Below, in pieces: positions 55,521 to 60,105 of a DNA stretch of 60,105 nucleotides. The number at the start of each line of letters is the position of its first letter. The first letter of the stretch is position 1. Below the pieces are notes generated by a model. That model ran no database searches. It saw only the letters and a program-made list of their open reading frames with translations, and was not told the DNA's origin. The position numbers were made by a program, and so were the translations under genes. This DNA is from an uncultured Ferrovum sp. (GTDB lineage: Bacteria; Pseudomonadota; Gammaproteobacteria; Burkholderiales; Ferrovaceae): contig CAIPBT010000139.1 in NCBI GenBank assembly GCA_903863375.1, positions 1-60,105 of the forward strand. Direction: 5' to 3'.

Positions 55521-56345
55521 TCAGAAATGCCAGGCGGCACCGGCACCGACGGTGGTCTGCGTCTTGTTCTGCACGAGCGGGCTGTTCGCGTCGTTGCCGG
55601 TCAGCTCCTTCACGTTGACGAAGCCGCGGAAAATCAGATGCGGTGAGTACAGATAGCTCAGGTCGGCATGCAGGCCGACATCCCGCAGCCCAGCGCCGGC
55701 GTTATACGCTGGCAGGCCGGATTGCACCGCCTGCTGGGCATTGACGCCAAAGAAGGTCTGGTTGTAGTTGGCGCTCGCGAATGCCAGTTCCGGACCGACC
55801 GCCAGCAACAGGTCCTTGCCGTTCAGGGGCACCAGCACGTCGGCCTGTACTTGCCCTTCCAGGCCATTGCTGGTGTGCGTGATGGCCTGACGGACAGACC
55901 CGGAAACCCGGAAGATACCGGTGCGATACGTGGCAAAAGCGCCCACTGCCGCACTCGGCGCGATATTGCCGAGCCCGGTCAGATGGGCATCGTCCGATTC
56001 ATGCCGGCCGCCCATCAAGCCCAGCAAGGGCCCGGCGCGGAAGCCGTCCTGATGGATGGCGTTCCAGCCCAAGCCAGCCGGACTCAGGAAAAATTCATTC
56101 TTGTAGGACACGAACGCGAAGGGAATGGCGCGCACCCGATTGGAACTGGCGCCCGGATAGTTGGGGGCGACGCCGACGCCGGCTCCCAGGTTGATGTTCC
56201 AGTCGCCGCCGGCGTTTTCAGGACCGAAGCCGCGGGATTCAAGGTCCAGTTGCTCCATGGATTGGGCAGACGCGACCATGGCTGTGGTACAGGCAGCCAA
56301 AGCAAGGGCTCGGCGCGCATGGCGCGAGGAAAAGGTAAGAAACAT
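55521..56345 (-). CDS. MipA/OmpV outer-membrane protein
   Basis: 274 residues from the ATG at 56345. A signal peptide (ALALAACTTAMVASAQS) precedes a beta-barrel-like sequence with alternating residues. Family segments are NINLGAGVGVAPNYPGASSNR, FVSYKNEFFLSPAGLGWNAI, GPLLGLMGGRHESDDAHL and the final AWHF, an aromatic C-terminus recognised by the BAM machinery. MipA in E. coli links murein enzymes; other members are antigens or porins. Confidence 0.9.
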   Translation of the reverse strand: MFLTFSSRHARRALALAACTTAMVASAQSMEQLDLESRGFGPENAGGDWNINLGAGVGVAPNYPGASSNRVRAIPFAFVSYKNEFFLSPAGLGWNAIHQDGFRAGPLLGLMGGRHESDDAHLTGLGNIAPSAAVGAFATYRTGIFRVSGSVRQAITHTSNGLEGQVQADVLVPLNGKDLLLAVGPELAFASANYNQTFFGVNAQQAVQSGLPAYNAGAGLRDVGLHADLSYLYSPHLIFRGFVNVKELTGNDANSPLVQNKTQTTVGAGAAWHF

Positions 56346-56549
56346 GGAGGCCACTCGGCAGGGAAGGAAAGGGTGTGCCGGCGCGACAGATATCCGACGC
56401 AAGCACAGACCCAGCAAGGGCTGACCGGTTCACTGGTGCATGGCGCCGTTACGGGAATTTACGCGGGGGCATCGGCACGACAGCAAAACGAGTTGTGCGA
56501 CACTTTGAGGATTATCGTGTCCTTCATCCTGCCCAGAGAGCCGCTCATC

Positions 56550-57152
56550 ATGCTGCAACTGCCGTTCCGCACCATCCGTTCGCGTCGCCTTGCCCAGGTC
56601 CCGCTGTCTGCCGTGCTGCTGTCTACCGTACTGCTGGGCGCCTGTGGCGGCGGGAATGCCACGGTCGGCGGAACCTTGATTGGCCTGGGCAGTGGCGAAA
56701 GCATCACCGTTCAGAACAACGGTACCAACACCCTCACGCTGACGGCCAATGGCGGCTGGGCCTTCCCTGCCGGGCTGGCCAATGGAAACTATGACGTCAC
56801 CATCGCGACGCAACCGGTCGGTCAGGTTTGCAGCATCACGGGCGCCACCGGTACCTTCAACGCGGTCAATGGCTCCGTGACCAGTGTCGCCATCACCTGC
56901 GGCACCTCGCTCACCATCACCGGCACGCTGAGCGGCCTGGCCACAGGGCTCAGCGTCTCGCTGAGTGATGGCGTGACCACACTGCCGCTCACCGCCAACG
57001 GCACTTTCTCGTTCTCGAACACGCTCACCATCGGCAACCTCTACACCGTGGCGGTGACCTCGCAACCGGTCGGCCAGACCTGTACGGTGAGCAATCCGAC
57101 GTTTACGGCGACCACCAATACGCCGACCAACATTCTGGTGAACTGCGTGTAA
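56550..57152 (+). CDS. Lipoprotein with two Ig-like bacterial repeats
   Basis: 200 residues. The N-terminus ends in the lipobox LLGAC followed by GGG. Two copies of a repeat of about 75 residues follow: GTLIGLGSGESITVQNNGTNTLTL ... TQPVGQVCSI ... ITC and GTLSGLATGLSVSLSDGVTTLPL ... SQPVGQTCTV ... VNC. Each has a pair of Cys that may form a disulfide. This kind of repeat is common in secreted betaproteobacterial proteins; function unknown. Confidence 0.82.
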   Translation: MLQLPFRTIRSRRLAQVPLSAVLLSTVLLGACGGGNATVGGTLIGLGSGESITVQNNGTNTLTLTANGGWAFPAGLANGNYDVTIATQPVGQVCSITGATGTFNAVNGSVTSVAITCGTSLTITGTLSGLATGLSVSLSDGVTTLPLTANGTFSFSNTLTIGNLYTVAVTSQPVGQTCTVSNPTFTATTNTPTNILVNCV

Positions 57153-57221
57153 GCCGCCGGGAGAGCGCCGGGGCGCCGTGACCGGGGCGAATCCAGTTGG
57201 CAGGAGCTACCCCCTTGGAGA

Positions 57222-57237
57222 CTGTATGGATATACAG
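57222..57237. promoter_or_regulatory. LexA operator (SOS box) upstream of umuDC
   Basis: CTGTATGGATATACAG fits the CTGT-N8-ACAG palindrome that LexA binds. It lies 35 bases before the umuD start at 57273. umuDC should therefore be repressed until DNA damage activates RecA. Confidence 0.9.
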
Positions 57238-57272
57238 TAATCTTGGCTCGTTCCTGTGTTCGGCAGTCTCTC

Positions 57273-57809
57273 ATGAACTCCATTCCCCTCCCGGAAGACC
57301 CCCTGGCAAGGTCCATCGTGGCCACGTGTGCAAGGCGCGCGGACGCGCCTCACGCCGACTTCAGCCGCGCGGACGCGCCCCAGGCCGGCCTGTGGCGACC
57401 CTACGAGAATCCGCGACGCCAGGCGCTACCCCTGGGTGCTGTGAAACTCTCCGCCGGTTTTCCATCGCCAGCGGCCGACTACGAAGACAAGCGTCTCGAC
57501 ATCAATGAATATCTGGTGCGCAATGCCAGTTCGACCTTCTTTTTTCCGGTCGAAGGCGACTCCATGCAGGGGGCCGAGATCTTTTCCGGCGACATCCTGG
57601 TGGTGGACAAGAGCGTGCGGCCGGTGCACGGCCATATTGTGGTGGCCTTCGTCAACGGCGAGCGGCTGGTCAAACGCCTGCGGCATCGCGACGGTCGTGT
57701 CGCACTGGTGGCGGAGAATCCCGCCTATCCGCCGCTTGAAGTGGGAGAAGACACCGAGTTGCTGATCTGGGGGGTGGTGGTGGGCAAGTTCAAGCGCGTG
57801 CCGGCGTGA
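57273..57809 (+). CDS. umuD: UmuD, self-cleaving subunit of translesion polymerase V
   Basis: 178 residues from the ATG at 57273; an in-frame TTG at 57243 lies just after the LexA box. RecA-assisted cleavage would be at Ala61-Gly62 in LSAGFPSPAADYEDKRLDIN; Ser97 (EGDSMQGAEI) and Lys134 (GERLVKRL) are the catalytic pair with E. coli spacing (35 and 37 residues). The N-terminal arm is about 37 residues longer than in E. coli and contains two copies of RADAP. The stop overlaps an alternative start of umuC. Confidence 0.93.
   Translation: MNSIPLPEDPLARSIVATCARRADAPHADFSRADAPQAGLWRPYENPRRQALPLGAVKLSAGFPSPAADYEDKRLDINEYLVRNASSTFFFPVEGDSMQGAEIFSGDILVVDKSVRPVHGHIVVAFVNGERLVKRLRHRDGRVALVAENPAYPPLEVGEDTELLIWGVVVGKFKRVPA
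57337..57379 (+). repeat. 13-base direct repeat in the UmuD N-terminal arm
   Basis: GCGCGGACGCGCC occurs at 57337-57349 and 57367-57379, 30 bases apart, and encodes two copies of RADAP in the extended N-terminal arm of UmuD. Confidence 0.7.
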
Positions 57810-57838
57810 AACCGCCGACAGCAGGGGCGGATCTGAAC

Positions 57839-59134
57839 ATGCCGGTGTTTGCCCTGGTGGACTGCAACAATTTCTATGCGTCCTGCGAAAAACTGTTTGA
57901 CCCTACCCTGACGCATACCCCGTTGGTCGTGTTGTCGAACAACGACGGCTGCGTGGTGGCGCGCTCGGCCGAGGCAAAAGCGCTCGGCATCGCGATGGGA
58001 GCGCCCTGGCACACCCTGCGCGCGCAGGCGGAAGCGCGCGGTGTGGTGGCCTTTTCATCCAACTACACGCTCTACGCCGACATGAGCAACCGGGTGGTTG
58101 AGGTGCTGAGCCAGTTCACGCCGCATCTGGAGGTGTATTCGATCGACGAGTCCTTTCTGGATCTGTCTGGTTTTGGCAGCCTGCATCCCGAGGGCCTGAC
58201 CGGGCTGGGCGGCCGGATCCGTGCGCGCGTCGCCGATTGGCTGGGGCTGGGCGTGTGCGTCGGCATCGGGCCCAGCAAGACGCTCGCCAAGCTTGCCAAC
58301 CACTGCGCCAAAAAAGGCCTCGCCGGTGAGGCTGGCGTGTGTGACCTGACGGCGCTGGCGCCGGCACAGCTCGACGTTCTGCTGGCTGCGATTCCGGTCG
58401 GTGAAGTCTGGGGTGTCGGCGGGCGCATCAGCGAACGCCTCCGTGCGCAGGGAGTGAACACCGTGCGCGATCTGCGCGATGCCGACCCCGGCAGTGTGCG
58501 GGCCAGGTTTTCGGTGGTGCTGGAGCGCACCGTGCGCGAACTGCGCGGGCTGTCCTGCCTCGACCTGGAAGAGGTGGTAGCGCAGAAACAGCAGATCATG
58601 AGCAGCCGATCGTTCGGCCACAGCGTGTACCAGTTGTCCGAACTGCAGGAAGCAGTGGGCAGCTACATGGCCAAAGCAGCCGAAAAACTACGTGCCCAGC
58701 AGTCGGTCGCCGGGGCGGTGCAGGTGATGATCCGCACCAATCCGTTCAAGCCTGACCAGGCGCAATACCAGCGTACTGTCACGGTGCCCTTGCCAGTACC
58801 CTCGGCCGACACCCGGGTGCTGACCGGGTGGGCACTGGCATTGCTGCGCGACATCTATCGACCAGGATTCGAGTATCACAAGGCCGGTGTACTGCTCGCC
58901 GAATTGCAACAGGCCGGTGTGCAGCAGGCTGGCCTGTTTGATGCCGGCGGAGATACGGTGCGCTCGGTGGTGCTGATGCAGACCCTGGATGCCATCAACA
59001 ACCGGTGGGGACGCAGCACCCTGGGCAGCGCGCTGACAACCGGTGCCCCCCAGGGCTGGCGGATGCGCCGCGCCCACTTGTCACCCGCCTACACCACCGA
59101 CTGGACCGCCCTGCCGCTGGTGCGGGCGGGTTGA
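57839..59134 (+). CDS. umuC: UmuC, catalytic subunit of translesion polymerase V
   Basis: 431 residues from the ATG at 57839; a GTG at 57806 overlapping the umuD stop would add eleven residues. Y-family polymerase: FALVDCNNFYASCEKLF has the first metal-binding Asp, YSIDESFLDL the catalytic Asp-Glu pair, and GVCVGIGPSKTLAKLANHCAKK and VWGVGGRISERL mark the fingers and thumb. It copies past damaged bases with UmuD and RecA. Length is near the E. coli value of 422. Confidence 0.95.
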   Translation: MPVFALVDCNNFYASCEKLFDPTLTHTPLVVLSNNDGCVVARSAEAKALGIAMGAPWHTLRAQAEARGVVAFSSNYTLYADMSNRVVEVLSQFTPHLEVYSIDESFLDLSGFGSLHPEGLTGLGGRIRARVADWLGLGVCVGIGPSKTLAKLANHCAKKGLAGEAGVCDLTALAPAQLDVLLAAIPVGEVWGVGGRISERLRAQGVNTVRDLRDADPGSVRARFSVVLERTVRELRGLSCLDLEEVVAQKQQIMSSRSFGHSVYQLSELQEAVGSYMAKAAEKLRAQQSVAGAVQVMIRTNPFKPDQAQYQRTVTVPLPVPSADTRVLTGWALALLRDIYRPGFEYHKAGVLLAELQQAGVQQAGLFDAGGDTVRSVVLMQTLDAINNRWGRSTLGSALTTGAPQGWRMRRAHLSPAYTTDWTALPLVRAG

Positions 59135-59143
59135 GGGCACTGG

Positions 59144-60040
59144 TCAGTCACCCTGTGGCGTGGCGATGAAACCGTGGTACTGACCATCGCTGGCTGACAG
59201 GAAGTCCCCGACCACGACCCCGGCGTCGTTCAGGCCATAGGCCTCGGTCAGGACCGCTCCCGGCACGTTCAGCGTGACATAGGTACCGTCGCGCAAGACG
59301 AAACCGTGGCGACCACTGGCGTCATCGTAAAGGCCGGCAATCTGTCCACCCGTGTTGATCGCATTCGGCTCGGTCGCGGTGGCGCCCGGCACCACGATGT
59401 CGCTCATCCGGCCGGTGGGGCTGCGCAGGAAGCCGACCACACTGCCATGTCCGGTGTAGAAGCCAACGATCGAGCGTGCCTGATTGATGCCGTGCGCTTC
59501 GGTCATGGCTGTTGCCGCTGGACAGGCATCGCCGGCCGGATCGTCGAACAGCACGTGCGAGCCGGTGATCACCGAAAACGCCGTCAGGCATCCGCTGTTG
59601 GGGGCGACCAGTCCGGTGACATCGCCCTGCAGGTTGATGCCGAACAACACCATGGAGCCGAATACCGGCGTGCTCACCGGCGTGGCAACGCCGGCCTTGA
59701 CGGTGAAACCGTTCAGCCCGCCCAGGGCATCACTGTAGAAACCCGTCGTGTCGCCTAGCGCGTTGATCCCGGTCAAGAATGTGTAGACCGCGCCAGGATA
59801 GGTGTAGGAGACCAGCGTCGGCGTCGCCGCGCGGGTGGAACGAACCCCGGTGAAGCCGTTGGCGACGCCTGCCGCCGTTTCGTAGAACCCGGACAGGTTG
59901 TTGCCGGCAATACCGTAAATGCCGGTGGCAACCGCGCCCGGGTAATCCACCTGCTGATAGGAAAAACCCGCGGCGTGCGCGCTTCCTGCGGTCAGCAGGG
60001 TGATGGCAAAGAGGCCCTTCAGGCTGGTCTTGAAGTTCAT
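59144..60040 (-). CDS. Secreted HAF-type repeat protein
   Basis: 298 residues from the ATG at 60040; an in-frame ATG-like start at 60070 adds ten. The signal peptide ends GSAHAA. The body is built from repeats of the form GIN-GDxxGxY: GIAGNNLSGFYETAAG, GINALGDTTGFYSD, GINLQGDVTGL, GINQARSIVGFYTG, AINTGGQIAGLYDD and GLNDAGVVVGDFL. These HAF-like repeats occur in secreted beta-propeller-like proteins of unknown role. It is convergent with umuC, nine bases apart. Confidence 0.82.
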   Translation of the reverse strand: MNFKTSLKGLFAITLLTAGSAHAAGFSYQQVDYPGAVATGIYGIAGNNLSGFYETAAGVANGFTGVRSTRAATPTLVSYTYPGAVYTFLTGINALGDTTGFYSDALGGLNGFTVKAGVATPVSTPVFGSMVLFGINLQGDVTGLVAPNSGCLTAFSVITGSHVLFDDPAGDACPAATAMTEAHGINQARSIVGFYTGHGSVVGFLRSPTGRMSDIVVPGATATEPNAINTGGQIAGLYDDASGRHGFVLRDGTYVTLNVPGAVLTEAYGLNDAGVVVGDFLSASDGQYHGFIATPQGD

Positions 60041-60105
60041 TTCGAGCGGTATCCCGGTAAAGTCTTGCATAGAGATCGGTGTGGCGCGAACCGCAAAAAC
60101 ACCAA

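Noticed and set aside
1-60105. CRISPR array, prophage or insertion sequence
   Set aside because: No regularly spaced repeat-spacer series, transposase, integrase or phage structural gene was found on either strand.

Overview
The window is gene-dense, high-GC chromosomal DNA with almost no spacers; no gene-free stretch exceeds about 270 bases. Gene content and order point to a betaproteobacterium: tsaB-rimI-UDG followed by lplT, an arnD-bcp pair, rdgC, yaeQ, a SirB1-type protein, aromatic aminotransferase divergent from uvrB, and EnvZ/OmpR. The order within the class cannot be settled from the sequence. No transposase, integrase, phage gene or CRISPR array was seen.

Layout. 1-233 holds the start of a secreted low-complexity protein that runs off the left edge. 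341-7721 has a YoaA-type Fe-S helicase, EnvZ/OmpR, a lipoprotein metallophosphatase and the overlapping tsaB-rimI-UDG genes. 7770-12997 has LplT, a haloacetate-dehalogenase-like enzyme and the minus-strand run arnD-bcp-PIN/PhoH. 13095-20194 is a long plus-strand run: typA, rmuC, a SirB1 protein, mobB, moaD, moaE, a SufU-like Fe-S scaffold and an amidase. 20256-23763 has an Ala-rich secreted protein, rdgC, a YpfJ-type zinc protease and SrkA kinase. 23886-25704 is light-signalling module A (BLUF protein, two-helix membrane protein, CheY-like regulator). 25848-36854 is housekeeping and redox: a YkgJ protein, Fpr, PrfC, a SoxC/SoxD-like sulfite dehydrogenase pair with an HNH protein, a PQQ dehydrogenase, a second phosphatase, YaeQ, a TPR lipoprotein and a ParA-like ATPase. 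36881-36950 is a G-rich repeat. 36998-41521 encodes a 1507-residue SF1 helicase with a C-terminal Vsr-like nuclease domain, a possible stand-alone anti-phage protein. 41793-45499 is light-signalling module B (PAS histidine kinase, response regulator, receptor-like MCP, BLUF protein). 45769-60040 has tRNA-Asn, an aromatic aminotransferase, uvrB, two tandem M13 peptidases, an EamA transporter, a secreted MetX-like hydrolase, a MipA/OmpV porin-like protein, a repeat lipoprotein, LexA-boxed umuDC and a secreted HAF-type repeat protein.

How genes work together. MobB, MoaD and MoaE make the molybdenum cofactor used by enzymes such as the SoxC-like protein 10 kb away. YoaA, UvrB, RdgC, RmuC, the UDG homologue and UmuDC form a scattered DNA repair set. 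The most unusual feature is the pair of BLUF modules. Each couples a canonical blue-light sensor to a membrane protein with a CheZ-like Asp-x3-Gln motif and an aromatic C-terminal tail, and to a stand-alone CheY-type regulator. I infer a light-controlled phosphorelay in which the membrane proteins act as CheY phosphatases. This is a hypothesis, not something the sequence proves.
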